A stretch of 64,000 nt of DNA from Pomacea canaliculata (Eukaryota > Mollusca > Gastropoda > Architaenioglossa > Ampullariidae): the NCBI RefSeq assembly GCF_003073045.1, contig NC_037593.1, positions 8,237,525-8,301,524 on the forward strand. Direction: 5' to 3'. Numbering within the stretch: the first letter of the stretch is position 1; each line of letters starts with the position of its first letter. The notes below the pieces were generated by a model. That model ran no database searches. It worked only from the letters and a program-made list of their open reading frames with translations, and was not told the DNA's origin. Of this stretch, positions 11,350 to 25,305 are shown piece by piece. A program made the translations under genes and the position numbers.

Positions 11350-11600
11350 AGCATCAATGGTGAAGGTGCGCCAGTGGGGACTATTTTGCGCCCCTTTTAG
11401 TAGGTCTCCCATCTGGTTGAATCCTGTCCATTCCTTGATTTTAGTTAACCACCGTATGTCCTCCCTCCACGCATCCCTGGAGGACTTTCTTGGGTAGTGT
11501 ACGTGTCATGACGAGCCACATCAGCCCACTTGCCCACTTTTCGCCGCTTGACAATGGCCAGCAGAGGTTCCTGTTGCCGTTGCGAACAAATTGTCTCATG
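11350..11600 (-). mobile_element. LINE remnant, reverse-transcriptase C-terminal tail
   Basis: On the minus strand, shifting frames give EPLLAIVKRRKVGKWADVARHD, then LPKKVLQGCVEGG, then DAWREDIRWLTKIKEWTGFN and NSPHWR. This is the order seen at the C-terminus of many non-LTR retrotransposon polyproteins (V-RRKL-WFGHV-RHD, TLEG, W-DDI-EWTG, DR-WR). At least two frameshifts show it is dead. The clade cannot be told from this piece. Confidence 0.6.
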
Positions 11601-11988
11601 ACACATGCCCATTCATGCAGTGATAAACACTGCCTCTAGCTGTTTTTAACTTCTGGCCTACTAAAAACTGGTCAGTCTGTTCAACTCGCTGTTGAGGATA
11701 TTAATTTCATAGAGAATATCTCATTTATCTAATTTGCTAAATTACGACGATCCTCTACACGAGAGAATAAAAATGATGCCGAATTTTTGCGCCCTTCCTA
11801 GCAGGTCTGCAGTGGTCTTCCATCCCACTAGCTGGTGCGTCACTCCCTTCGTAAAAACTGAGTTAAAGTAGAACTAACAATAAAATTTATTTAAACCTAA
11901 AACAAATTTTGTGGGAGAGTACTCTTTGAGTAGGCTCCCTTAGTCAATCTTTTGGAAAGGAAAGCAACGAAACTATTACGTTTAGATA

Positions 11989-14900
11989 ATGGCGGAAAAC
12001 ATGGAAGAAGAAATGCGAATAGAAAACAAAACCAGTGACGAAGATAGTATGAGTGATGATTCAGACTCCTCGGAATCAGACGAAAACAAAGAGCAAGATG
12101 AAGCTTATATCCGAGAGTTAGAAAAAGAGGTATGGTGCTTAGAGGCTCTTTTGAGTGTTCATTGGCACCCATGCATCTTTCTAAATTCGCGTTCTTCTGG
12201 AAGTCAGTTCTGATTCTGCGAAACATTTTTTCGCCAATTCTCTTCTATTATTAATGTCATGACATACGTACACACTGCGCTTCACTCACGCATACAGCTT
12301 GGCATTATCGTTTTCTTTTATCGCAAACACAACTCTATGCATGCAGACACCACATTTATAATATATATTATTTCATTATGAATAACAGTAACTATCAACA
12401 AAATATAACATTGCCATCAATACGTTCTGTGCACAGTCTTTCACAGCTTAGTTACCACTCTCAACAGCACTCTTAACAAACATCACTTTGGTGATGATGG
12501 TGGGGATAATATCTTAAAAATAAAAATGCTGTAGACATGCCTCGATTCTTGGGTCATATGTTCACTCCTAGGGGTAGGTGTCTGCAGATTGACATAATCC
12601 AACTAGGTGATCACATTAGTTAGTACATAAGTACTTAATACAGTAGCTTAACAAAATATGATAGAATAACTGCACTTCTTTGCTTATTTGGTGTGAAATC
12701 TTGACATACCTTTTTAGAAATACCTGGCTTGGCCAGGTATATATGTGCTAACTCAGGTGTACGCAGACACCCCCAATTATTGCTAAGTTATGAAAAAAGA
12801 CATCATTTAGCTGCAAGGGGACTTTTTATTGTTTATATTTATAATTAAGTTCATTTTTTTATATTCCCATTTATTCATCAGCTATCAAAAAATCCCTATG
12901 TGTACAACAAGCATGTAGAACTGATAAAGAAGTTGAGAGAGACTGGCGACTTCCAGAGGTTATGGTCTGCTAGAGAAGCTATGCAGCAACTGTTTCCACT
13001 TAGTGAAGGTGAATATTGTATAATGTGTTGTTGTAATATTAAAAGTCAGTTTCACTTATTAGGAAATGTAGATCGTGTATCCTCTTGTATTAAATAAGGC
13101 CATTTTGTTAGTTCTTACTGTAGGTTTGCTTGATGAAATAGTCATCATTAGCAATTAGTAATTTAGTCTGTCAGTCTTACAAGTTTGATGTAGTCCGAAT
13201 TTTGTAAAATGGAGTTAATATTTATAAACAACAGGCAGCATAAGAATAGAGTAGACTAGAAACATAACATGTTAAAATAAAGTCATCCATGGAGATGAAT
13301 GAGCTTTTTATTTCAGGCAGTAATAGTGTGCACAGCATCAAGTTACATACCGCTTCTTATTTTGTTCTCATGTTATATCTGATGACATATATTTTTCTAT
13401 GCAGAACTGTGGTTAGAATGGCTACGAGATGAAATCCCCCTTGTGTCAGAACAAGAAGAACGAGACAAAGTGGAAAAGCTGTTTGAGAATGCTGTGAAAG
13501 ATTACTTGTGTAAGTTAGCAGGTTGTGGTAGCAAAGATATTTAATTGTTTGAAAGTATAAGGCACTTTTTTCACTGTCATTTAATCAACTGTAAACTACT
13601 TTGTTAAAAGAGAATTAATTTATAGTAGTCATATGAACTGTGATAAATGAGGGAAGATGTAGTGCATTTTTGTGTGTTTATTTTAAGGCTAGCAAGAATT
13701 TACATTTTCTTGGCAGTCTAGAACTGAACATTTTTCTGTAGTCTTTAATTTTAAATAAAAATTTTAAGACAGCACTAAGTAACATTTTTATCATCTATAA
13801 TTGAAAGTGTAAAGCTATAAAAGTTTTTCCATGCAAAATAACAAAACGCAAAGTGTATATTTAAGTACATTCCATTGAATATTAAGGGTTCAAGAGATAT
13901 GATTAAATTGTTCTTACTGGTGCCAGAAGCTGATGAAGAGTGATCTATTTATTTGCCCACAGCTGTGCCAATATGGCTGGAGTATGTGCAGTTTGCCATT
14001 GGTGGCATGGGCTCTGATGATGGGAGGCAGCGTGTTACTGATGTCTTTGAGAGAGCTGTCACGGCTGCTGGTCTGCATGTGACACAAGGGGCCAACATCT
14101 GGGAAGCCTACCGGGAATATGAAAATGCTGTTTTAGCAGGTCTTATGGTAAAAAAAAAGGAAAAAACCCTCAAAATCTCAGTTTTGTAAAATGTTGAGCA
14201 TATTTCTTATTTCTTTATTCTTACCTTCTGTTTGCATCTGTGTGTGTGTTCACATTTGCATATGCACTTGTGGCCACCTGCAAAAGAAAATTTATTACAT
14301 GATCATGTTTTAATTTTTATGTTTCTTTAAAAGGAACATATCAAATAGTAAGTAGGTAATGCTACTGCAGTTTAGGATACCATTTTCATCACTTTTTTTA
14401 AAGGTTAAAAAAAATATCTAACAATGTTCTGGAATAATTTCTGTTTAAATGACAGCCACAAGCAGGGGCAGTAGTATCCAAAGAACAAGAAGAAGCCTTT
14501 ACTGCTCAGAGCAACAAAATACACTCCCTCTTCAAGCGACAGTTGGCAGTTCCACTTATGGGTAATTTTCTTCAAAGTTTTACCACTCATTTTCATTTGG
14601 ACAAAATATTGTTCTAGTTGACTAGAAGAAACCTGATCACCTAAAACTAAGATGTTAATCTCTATCTATCTATCTATTCCTCTTCGTGCATCAGGTTGCA
14701 CATAAGGCCTCAACCAGAGTCCGCCACCGATGTCGATCAGCTGAAACACGCTCTAGGTGACCCCATGTCCAGCCCTTTCCTTTCATCTCCCTTTCCACTG
14801 TTCTTCTCCAAGTTTCCTTTGGGCGGCCTCGTTTGCTTCGGCCGTCTGGAGTCCATGATGTTAATCTCACCTGATATATATGTGTCATAGGACAGCCTAG

Positions 14901-17900
14901 GTGTGGTCCTCCTGAATACATGAGGCATAGTAGATTTAGATCGCATCTCCAATATGTTAGTTACCCAGCCAGCATTTTTTCAAAAGAGATGTGGGTTCTG
15001 TTTTTGTTTTTTTTTTTCAAATTGTAGACCATACCTTAGAAAAAGCTGTATACATAAATATAACATTACTAGTTTATGCTTGGCTGTCCTGGGTTCAGAT
15101 CTCAGGAACTCTGTTGTGCATATGTCACTTGTTTACAGGGCTGGCTGCTTTGTCATGGCATAGCCTTAGTTGCTGGCTCTGCATAAAACACCACCCCAAC
15201 CAAACTAGTTTATGCAGCATGTTGGCAAGCTATTACTGTATTCAAGGTTTGTGATTATCTGAGATTTGTAAAATATGTTTATGTGTAGCTCACTATCGGT
15301 TGCAGACATGGAGGAAACATTTGCCGAGTACAAGGAATGGGTTGGGGGATTAGTGGATCCTGAAGTTGAGAAAGCCTTCAACAGAGCACTAGCCATGTTG
15401 GAAAAAGTCAAGCCATATGAGGATGAGTTACTTGCCAAACATGTGAGTAGCTTTCTGACAGTGATATTTCATTTTGAATTGATTGCACAGAATCAAGATG
15501 GCTTACCACTGGTTGTTGGTCATCACATGATGTCGCTGTTAGTATTTGTACTTGGTGTATTTGCATTTCTAGTCAAACATTTAAGTGGCAATAGTTTTGA
15601 TAGGAATTTAAAGGACAACATGAGTGGTCAGTAAAAATTGCTGGAAATAGAGCATAAAATATAAAAACATTCCGGTGGTATTTTATAATATAGAGGAATG
15701 AGAAATATTAATATTGTTCTCTTAATCACATCGGGATTTGTGGGGAAAACAGGAAGTGATGAAAGGGAAGTATTTCTAACAATAGCATTGTCTGCATAAG
15801 ATGAATTCGAAGCATTTGCTAAACTGAGCCATGCTTGCTGCTACTATTTGCATGTAAGAGAACTGTCCAGTTTAGGAGAGTAATTTTATTATGCTTTCCT
15901 AATGGTAGGTGAGAATGCCAACGTTTGAAGGTTTATATCTTTAAATTAAGCATGATTATGTACTCATATTTTGGGAATTATTGTTTTAAAATGAACTTGA
16001 TCATATAGAAAAAATGTTGCAATTGGGTTGTCCTTTAAATGCATGAAAATCTCTTTTCCTGGAAGGATGGGTAGTGTCAATGACCTGCATACCACAGATG
16101 ATGGTTTCACTGGCCTTGCTTCCTATCCCTCCCTCCACACTTGCATGTGTACACACACTCTGTTAACACTTTCTAGCATTTGTGAAAAAAAAAGTTTTTT
16201 TAAATCATTTCAATGTTTCCTGTATCACTGGTCTTATTGAATTGTATTACAGCAGATGCAAGAACCATCCCTTCTTGAGGCATACAATAAATACCTAGAT
16301 TTTGAGCTGTTGGAGGGTGACCCAGCTCGCATACAGTGTCTGTTTGAACGAGCCCTGCAGGAAAACTGCTTGCAACCTGATCTGTGGTTACGATACACTA
16401 AATACCTGGTAAGGTCTATTTAAACATCTTGGGTTAAAGAATGTGACAAAGTTTTTATTGCAATTTGGATTTTTAATTCACATTATGCAAAAAAAACCTG
16501 ACAGTACAATATCATATTCATCTTTGTAAAATTGTATCTCAAATTGTAATAGCCCCCTATTTTTGTAAAAAGCTAAGTATTTGAATTCTGCAGAGTAACA
16601 TGGCTTAATTCTAAGTATATTTCCAACCACTGATCATAGCACCTCAAAATATGGTGAATGTAGAGTTACTCTGCATAGCAAAAAGGTTGACATGAACCTT
16701 ATTCTCCTGTGCAGGATGAGAAGCTGAAAATTGGCAGCATCTCCATGGTGGCCTATGAAAGAGCCCTGCGTAATGTTCCTTGGAGTGCAAAACTGTGGTG
16801 CAATTATATCCTTATGCTTGAACGAACTTCACAGCCATTTGAAACAGTTAAAGGTGTTGCATTGCAATATGTTTGACTTCTGCTGTTTTCTGTGTGGAGC
16901 CTTCTACTTAATCGTTACATTTTTGTGTGAAATTTGAGCTCGCTAACTGGTTTCTCTTTCTTGTGCTCCAAGTGGAAGTGGACAGTTAAAGCATTAATCA
17001 TTTGTTATCTGCCATTCATCTTCTTTTGGTTTTAAATCTTTGACCTGAATATGTGTTCTGAAATTGTAGAAGTTGTAGCAGTCTGTAGCAGACTTGATCA
17101 TGTGTCGTGTTGTCAACAGATAATTGGTAGAATGCGCAGTGTTGTCATATGATGGCACTCACAATTGCACTGTCTTTTCCTGTTTTCTTGTTTGTTTGTA
17201 GAACAATAAAAATTTGGTTGTATTTTTCTCTTCTGCTTGTATAAACATCCATACACTTAAATTATAACAAATTAATGTCTGCTGTCAAACCCAATTTTAT
17301 TAACATATGTAATATTATCTTGCATGGGAAATGTACAGCAACCATGGATAAAGCCCTTGCCGCTGGTTTCACAGAGGCAGCTGACTACCAGACAGTGTGG
17401 ACAGTCTACTGTGACTATCTCCGCCGTCGTATCAACTGGAATGCAGGCAAGTTTTGGAGGATAAGAAACTGGAGGGAGTAGTTAGGGATTTAGCTTCATC
17501 TTCATAAGTGGATCCTAATATCCTCGCTGCTCTTTATCTTCGTAGATTACTCTTTCCTAGCAATGAAGCAAGTTCTTTCCTCTTGGTTAACCCTTATAGC
17601 ACGATGTACCACGATCGTGGCTTTGCTGGGGAAGCACAGGGAAGGCATTTTTAATTAAAAATTGCGAAGTCTTAGCTTTCTCCTTTCCAGAATTGTATAG
17701 GTGTTTTGGTCTTATTTTTTTAACCTGAGAGCAGCAATAATAAACATTGCCCACTGTCGTCATCACAGTCTTCAGTTAATAGCTAGTCTTTGTAATACTT
17801 ATACTTTTATACAGTGCTGAGAGGGTTAACATTGTAGATTGATAATAAGATGCTATCAAAATGATTTCCAAGGATAAATTGATCATTAATATGTATTTTT

Positions 17901-20900
17901 AGATTATTTTATTATCATTGTATTATATATTATTGTTACTATCTTTATATTTTATTATTATTTTAATATATTTTTAAATGCCCTTTTAGGGTGAAAAAAT
18001 AAAATGTCTTAAATATGATACCTGAATGGAGATTAATATGCAGTCAAAGTGATCTCAGACCTGTGATTAGGTTTTATCCGCTGCCACACTTGCACACACA
18101 CACACACACACTTGCACGTTATTTTATTTATATTTTGTTTTCTCTGTTAATTCTTGAAATTTGTCCTTCTCTAATGACCTTTTTTCAGTTTTTCTGATAT
18201 CTTTTTGTTTTCTTGTCTTTTGTCTATTACTCTGATTGATGTCAATCCTGCTCTGCAGACCATGACAAAGAACTAGAAGTTTTTAGATTGAGCATTGAGA
18301 GAGCTGTGGATCATCTGTATGAAAGTAAGTTTATCCCAGTTACTCAGAGATCAGTAATAGTTTATTCCTTGTTATTCCTTGAGGAGCGTAGGGCCACACG
18401 AGATCAGTACATACAAACATATTATTGACTTAACATTTGAAAGTGAAACAAAAAATATAGAAGTATTATTTGAGTCTGTCACATAACGCTTGTACCAAAA
18501 TTATTAATGTTTTAAACTGTTTACAATTCTTTCTTTTTTTGGATACAGTATGATTTCCGCATAATTTCAGATTTTGGTACTGAAGGCGATCCTGATGCAA
18601 GCCTTCGACAGTTTTGGGCAAATATTGAGGTAAAGAATTTTGAAGAGCAGGAAAGAAGATAATGTTCTCAGTAAATCAAATGAAATTTAACCTTTTTGAA
18701 TTTCTTGTGTTTTGGGGAATTACATTGTATTTGTTTTAAGCATTCATATCCTGCATTCTAGACTTGTCTGTTTTGAAAAAAGGCAAGGCACTGCAGCAAC
18801 TTGGAACGAGCTCGAGAACTCTGGAACCAGGTCATGCAGGAGGGTTATGGCAGTCAAGCCTCTATGTGGATGGCATACTACCATTTGGAACGGTAATAGT
18901 TTGTGGTCTCACTTCCTTTAGTAATAAAACAACAGTTTCCCTAAAGTTTAATGACACATTATGTCATAATTTTTAAAAAAGTCCAAATAATTTTTCAAGA
19001 TTTTTAAAATGATTTGGAAATAATGTACAATTCCAGTTCATGATTTAACCTTTTGTTGGAAGTCACTTTGGGAATACTTGGGAAAATGCAGATCTGTGCA
19101 TGGACAAATGACAATAGTTGAGGCAAAAAGCCGGTAAGTGTTATTTCTAATAAAATTGAGGCTGACAGACTTCATTTTGTCATCAGGGCATGTGGTGATG
19201 CTGGTCATTGCCGCCGCATTCTTCAGCAAGCGTTAAACTCTGTTACAGACTGGCCAGAGTACATTACTAAAGCCTACATCGACTTTGAACGTGAAGAAGG
19301 TAAGATGGATCAAAAAAAAAAATTATTGGAAATTGAAACCGAGACATGATCCTTGTTTCTGTCTGCAATTTTGCAGTCTGTCTTTTAAGAATAACCCTTA
19401 GCCTGGAAAATACATGACCACAAGACCTGCAATGCTTTAGTGGACAAACCTTTTGTGCAAATCAAACCTTTATGCTAATCAGTTATATGGAAATTCAATT
19501 CTTTGATGGTCACTTTGATATTTATACTTTGTTCTTTACTAACACTAGTTTGCTTTCCCTTAATACTGTAAATGACAGATGACAAGCTTCTTCCCAGTTG
19601 TATTCTTTTCATATAAAATAAAATCAGCTTTAGCAGCAGCGTTCAGAATCTAGAATTTTGTTTCCTGCCTAGAAACTATCCAGTAACATTATTTTTAAAG
19701 TCACTGGCTAATTACTGAATCTTTGTGCTGCATATTTTAGTTTAAAATATATATTCTACTGTGTCATCCACAACATGAAGGTAGAAATTGACGTTACCTT
19801 TAAATACTTGGGCACCATCTTTGATAAGAGAGTTTGCTGGGATACCAACACTCAAGCTGACCTAGGCTCTCTCCTTTGTTGTTTTGGCCATGTGACTTCT
19901 GAATGTTACTGTGTGCAAATAAATGGAGCTGTTGAACTATGATTGTACGAGTCTGGTGGATATAAATAAGTTGTGGTAACATGCTGTACTTTTTGTGTGC
20001 TTTCTTATCAAGCCATCCCGAATTGCCCTCTGGGATAAATAAAATGTTATCAGATAATAACAAGAAAAGATTGCCTTGTAATGGGAAAATTGAATAAGCT
20101 ATAATGCAACAAGTCTGTAAAACAGCTTTTCTTACCTTCTTGCTTAGTATGCTTTTCTTTTTGTGAAATATAGCAGTTCATCCTTTCTCTGAGAATTTTT
20201 TGTTGTTGTGCCAATGTATCTTCAGGTCATTTAGAGCAGTACGAACTGGCATGCTCTAGGTGTGAAGCACAGCTGGCACGCATTAATGAAAGACGAGCAA
20301 AGGTAACTTGGGGTTCTGTTTTTGTTGTCATTTTTCCCTCCCTTTGGTTTGCACTAACCTTAGTTTTAAAAAAGTGGGATAATCTTTATGAGAGGCTGCA
20401 TTTTTGTTGAAGTCTCTGTGCTGTACCATTAAATGTCTTTTGTCTAAAATTTGTTTTTACATGGTTAAAAACCTTAATACACGAGCCCTTTAACAGGAAA
20501 AAAAGCAATCTCTACTGTCATACCAAACTAGGTGTATGACAGTTATTAAAAAGAAATGACACGATGGATCGTGAGCATTAAAAGAAAAATTAATAAAATA
20601 ACTTGGTTCATTCTGAACTTTATTCAAACTGTGATAGGCTTGGAGTCGAAGCATGATATAGTGGTAGTGGCTTATAAAAAGCCAAGATTACTATTTGCAC
20701 TTTAATTATGCTAGAGAAACATTTACATAATTTCTGGATAATTGAAGTTCAGGCTGAGTGCTTTTCTGTTTGTTGGACAAGTGTTGGAGTTGTAACATAG
20801 GAAGTTAGAATGACTCAAGACTGCACTTTTTATAGCTGTTTTCCCCCTTATCTGTTACTATTTCACCTTTTCTTTATCTGAAAAATGCCAAATAGGAAGA

Positions 20901-23900
20901 GGAGTAAGCAGCCAAATAATGAGAATAAAACATTGAGCAAAATCTTACAATCTGATTGCCTATGCACCATGAATAATCCACCTGATGAAAAGAAAATTAC
21001 GTTCTTTTTAACATTATATTGATCTTTGTTGTGGTCTTTTGATTATAGGCAGCTGAAAAGGAAGCAGTATTGAAAGAACAGAAAAAACAACAGCGAACTG
21101 TTGGCAAGGCCCAGAAGAAAGCAGAGAAAGGGCAAGAAAATGTCGATATCAGCAAAATAGAAAAGGTGCAAGGAAAAGACACTGTCACTAGAAATTCAAG
21201 CGAAAAGCTTGTTGGCCGTTGGTCTGCGACAGTCACAGGAGCCCACTCAGTGAATGCAACTAACCGAAAACGTAAGGTAGGTGAAAATTCATCTGTTGAT
21301 GCAGCAGTAGACATTTGACTTAAGTTGTAAAAGCACTGGGTGAACTTTGTCAAAACTACTGTATATACAGAATTACAGATGCCTAGAGTAATTGTGTATG
21401 TGCATGAACTGCTGTAGTACAGAAGGTTGTGACATAGTGTGGACTATTTGTTTATATAAACATGTTCTGCTGAGACACTTGAGTTTGTTTTAGGTAGAAG
21501 AGGATGATGGGGCTCAGGGTTTTAAAGTTCCAGCTTTACCTGGTGCTACCCTACCAGCTGCCAAAAAGGTGAAACAAGATGAGGGTAAGTCCTTTATTAT
21601 CTTAGTTATCCTTATTATGGGGAACACTAACAGCACAGCAATAGGCTGCTAAGAGCCAGTTGCTTAGGTAAAGCTGTGCATAAGGGCAAGTCTAGCCTCT
21701 GGCAGCCTTTTACCTTCCCTGATAAATCAGACATTTGGTCACTGTTGGGTGGGTGTTTTTTTTCGTCTGGCCTGACAGATTCAAACCAGCCACCCACCCT
21801 TTTTTCAAAGTCTCATAGACTGATCACGACTGTAAAACTCTTAAGAAGTATGGATATCTAATGGTGACACTTTATTTTTTTGGATATAAAATTTATATTT
21901 GGCTGTGCTTGACTGATAAATAAATAAATGAGATTATGTGATATGCATTCATTTTATCTAATCTGATGCTGCATCACTCGTTCCCTGAGAAGAAAAAGTT
22001 TAAAAGTTATTTTAAAAACAAATTTGACATGAGCCAGTTCAAATTGTTTCACTTTTAGAGAGAGGAAAAAAAAAAGACTCACTTCCTGCAATAAGAACAA
22101 GGAATTTTCTGACCTCACATTCATTTTCATTGTTGTGACACCATTTAGATTTATCAGAGAATGTTGACCATGGTGAATTTGTGCACCATGATTCTTCAAA
22201 AGATAACATCACAGCATTTGTGTCCAACCTGAACTTCGAGGTGGGAGAGGACAGACTTCGTGAAGTGTTTGGAGAGGTGTGTTTACTCAAGGGGAAATAA
22301 GTATGGGCATGTTGTGTTTGCTTTACCACAGAGTTAACACCTGGTATATTATATTATGCTAAGGGAAGTAACTTGTAAATGATCCAGCGTTTAAATGCTG
22401 CATTTACTTGCACTGTAGCATTAATCATTCACAGATAAAATCAAGAACAGTTGACAGTTTGTCAAATTCATCACCTGCTGCAGCAAGATAGTGTTAAAAG
22501 ATCCGTTTTGTACCTATCCTTGAGTACCCCTTAATTTTAACATGCTGGCTACTGGCTAAGAACTGTAAATGACTGACATGGATCATGGCATTTTGTTGCA
22601 GTGCGGAGAGATAACAGAAGTGAGACTGGTGAAAAATTACAAAGGCAAATCCAAGGGTTATGCCTACGTAGAATTCACACAGCCTGTAAGTTAACCAGAA
22701 ATGATGGTGATGTTGGTCAGTATTTTCTCTCAATAAGGCACATCTGGGGAAACATGGTTATAAATTATATGGTGCAGTTTCTCTAGCAACACGATAAGCA
22801 AACATGTTTATGTATGTATACTTTCTTGTGTACATGTGAGGAGAACTTGTTGCATTGTTAAGTCAGAGGTCAGTGTCAGATATTTTCACTTCTTCAGTCT
22901 GAAGTTTTAGCTGCCCTGAAAAAAGACCGTCAGATGCTGGACAACCGCCCAATATTTGTGTCACGATGTGAAGACAGATCATCAGGTAGACACCAGACAC
23001 ACTTCAAGGTATTCAAAACAATGCATATGTCTAGTTTCTATTTTAACACTCTGTATGTATTTGTTTGCATGTTGGGGTGGGGTGTGATGTAGCTTTCCTT
23101 GTGTAAAGATTCAATTATATACACGAAAATGTTCACTGGCACTTGCTGAAACATGGCTGCCTGATACAAGCCATCTGAGGATCATGAATAGCAACTGGAA
23201 TACTAATTTTGAAAAAAGTCTGGCGTCCTTAATTGGATAATCTTTAAGCCTTTGTAAAACTGAAGACCAGGAGCCTTTTTTTTTTTCAGTTTTAATAGAT
23301 GTTAGAGAGCTATTACCCTTCATTTAGTAGATCTTTGATCCCCATCTCCATTTGCCCAACTATTCCCTGATGACTTAAAGGCCATTAAATCAATTTTCAT
23401 TAATATGTAGTTGGTTTTGCACTTTCAAGCAAAAATATTTTTATTTTTGCATCCAACATTGCAGTTTGCCACAGCAATGGAGAAAAATAAACTTTTTGTC
23501 AGAGGGCTACCTTTTACCTGCACTGTCCAGGATTTGGAGGCCATATTTGGTCAGGTATCGAAACATAATCGCTTTTAAAATAAAACCTGTTTTTCATAAT
23601 TTCTGGGCATGTTCAAGCTGCTGTTGGCTAAAGGTTTTACGATGTATATTTTTTAAAACTTGTTAAGTCGTGGGTTAACTTGTGCAGTGATGAGGACAAG
23701 GGAATGAGAACTTGCAGCCAAACCAATTTCTTAGCAGATTTTTCCAAGTTACAGTATGGCACAGTTGTTACGAGAAAGGGTTTATCTTAAAAAAAAAAAA
23801 AAAATTGTTTTTCACAGCACGGAAAGTTGAAAGATGTCAGGCTGGTGACCTATCGCAATGGTTCATCTAAAGGACTGGCATATATTGAATATGAAAATGA

Positions 23901-25006
23901 GGTAAGATTACTTGCTTATATAATTCCAAACTTTTTATTTGGAGGTGGGTTTTGTCTGTAAATATATTAATAAATAATAAGCCTCATAAATCACTAAAAA
24001 AAACCCACCTTATTTTAATATGAATAAGAGGTTCAGAGTATGTGGGCATTAGCACAGTCAATATTGCTTGAAAACTGTTGGTTGAAAGTCTTCCTTAAAA
24101 GCTTGTCAGATTTGATTAATGTATTCTACATAAAATGCATGCACACATAAAAGGACCTTGAACTTCACAAAATAGGATATTTTATCTCTGCCATAGGTAA
24201 ATAACTCTAGCACCAAGGTTGTAGATAAGGTTAAATAAGAAAAGTGTTTGAACAGGAAACAGCAGCACAAGCAGTACTCAAAACAGATGGGCAGAAGATT
24301 GAAGACCACATAATCTCCGTAGCCATCAGCAATCCACCACCACGAAAAGCACCCCAAGGCCAAACATCTCAAGTTCCCACCCTTGGCAGTGGCAAGAAAG
24401 ACACCGAAATGTAAGGAAGAACCTTGAACAGTCTTGTAAAATTAATCCTCAAGTAGATCTCTGCTAATTTACTTGGACAACCACAATTTGTTAAAGAAAT
24501 ATATCAAGCTTTCTTAAGGTCATGACAAGCAATTACAAGCAGATACATTCAGCATTAACGTCTTCAGAAGACAATACCGAGGCTTTCAGACACTCGGATA
24601 AAGAGTTTTATCTACTCATTACTTTAAAAATAAAATGTACTTCAATGTTCACATTTTAATGTTACTGTGATTTTTATACTTGAAGTCAAGGATTAATAAC
24701 GACTTGCCATTTCTTCTACTTGTTTCCTTATTACCCAGTATAGCGATCTATCGCTGTTGTGAGCATGTTACGAATGTAATCACTGTTGACTTTGACTATA
24801 AAAATGCTTTATTATGTTGCAGGCGAGGCAAAGCAAGAACTCAGGTGATGCTGATGCCCCGTGCTGTGCAGCGTGGTGAGGTCAAACCCACAAAGTCATC
24901 AGGGCCTACAGGGAAGAGCAGCACGTCAGCAGAGCCCCATTCATCAGGTGACACATCTAACACCAGCCTGAGTAATGCTGATTTCAGGAAGATGCTTCTT
25001 AAATGA
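11989..25006 (+). CDS. SART3: SART3, U4/U6 snRNP recycling factor
   Basis: Twenty-three coding exons, all phases consistent, about 927 aa (the human protein is about 963). Exons: 11989-12129, 12882-13008, 13405-13509, 13963-14147, 14456-14561, 15306-15442, 16253-16408, 16715-16853, 17339-17446, 18259-18324, 18571-18629, 18783-18892, 19187-19299, 20226-20302, 21049-21276, 21494-21584, 22149-22276, 22602-22685, 22898-23008, 23465-23554, 23818-23901, 24256-24410, 24823-25006. An acidic N-terminus is followed by HAT repeats (about residues 40-540; motifs ELWLEWLRDEI, SVPIWLEYVQF, NIWEAYREYE). Next come a Lys-rich linker with nuclear signals (NRKRK, PAAKKVK), RRM1 at about 660-745 (RNP1 KGYAYVEF) and RRM2 at about 760-840 (KGLAYIEY). 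The protein ends in SNADFRKMLLK, the LSm-binding tail. SART3/Prp24 binds U6 and LSm2-8 and promotes U4/U6 reassembly in the nucleus. Intron 9 has a GC donor. The exon 7 start could be 16256 and the exon 12 start is less certain. Confidence 0.95.
14660..14930 (-). mobile_element. LINE 3' fragment in SART3 intron 5
   Basis: The minus-strand frame reads SKRGRPKETWRRTVERE, then GWTWGHLERVSADRHRWR and TLVEALCAT before a stop. This is the usual C-terminus of a class of LINE endonuclease/reverse-transcriptase proteins. It is followed by a tetranucleotide tract (TCTA on the plus strand, about 14662-14677), as expected for a 3' tail. Only the end of the element is present, so it is a 5'-truncated insertion. 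Confidence 0.75.
15081..15200 (+). mobile_element. tRNA-derived SINE, 5'-truncated copy D
   Basis: The copy starts inside the tRNA-like head at the box-B region (TGTCCTGGGTTCAGATCTC). It continues through the shared body (TTACAGGGCTGGCTGC..., TAGTTGCTGGCT) to AAAACACCACCCCAACC. It matches the body of the full copy at 59499-59680. It lies in SART3 intron 5, in sense orientation. Confidence 0.6.
17587..17829. mobile_element. piggyBac-like MITE in SART3 intron 9
   Basis: TTAA at 17587-17590 is followed by CCCTTATAGCAC. The right end reads GTGCTGAGAGGG followed by TTAA at 17826-17829. The ends are inverted repeats (CCCTtaTAGCAC against CCCTctCAGCAC) flanked by the TTAA duplication that piggyBac transposases make. 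At 235 bp between the TTAAs with no open frame, it is a non-autonomous element. Identification rests on both ends and the target site. Confidence 0.65.
19755..19880 (+). mobile_element. Short LINE reverse-transcriptase fragment in SART3 intron 13
   Basis: An open stretch reads VTFKYLGTIFDKRVCWDTNT. It resembles the F-YLG-x-x-D/S block that follows the catalytic domain in many non-LTR reverse transcriptases. No catalytic motif is present. It is a small dead piece. Confidence 0.5.
24500..24690 (+). repeat. Dispersed repeat R1, copy in the last SART3 intron
   Basis: From about 24530, the stretch with CAGATACATTCAGCATTAAC, the tract around 24600-24640 and the end ACTTGAAGTCAAG is nearly identical to 41885-42052. 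The two differ by a few substitutions and a small indel near 24600. It is non-coding, with no clear terminal repeats. Its class is unknown. Confidence 0.7.
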
Positions 25007-25305
25007 AAATCTTGACTTGATTTTGAGTTTATATGTTTGAGAGGAGACAAAGGTTGATTCCAAGACATCATCTGAACTTTAGTTTTTAAGCGTTCTTCAA
25101 GGTGCATCGTCAATTTCAAGTGAAACTGTATTGTTCTTGTGATGGAAAATCAACTTTTTTTTTTTTTTTTTTTTTTAATAAAGCAAGGCAGTTAGGTGGA
25201 TTCAGAGGCAGATGCACAGAACTTTTGTGTGCCTATAATTTCTGTGCTTCCGTTTTGCAGAATGCAAGTGTCCATTTGTGCAGAAGAAAATGCATGTGTT
25301 TAAAA

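Noticed and set aside
18015-18197. Open frame in SART3 intron 9
   Set aside because: It spans a CA repeat and T-rich tract leading into the exon 10 acceptor; not conserved in SART3 proteins.
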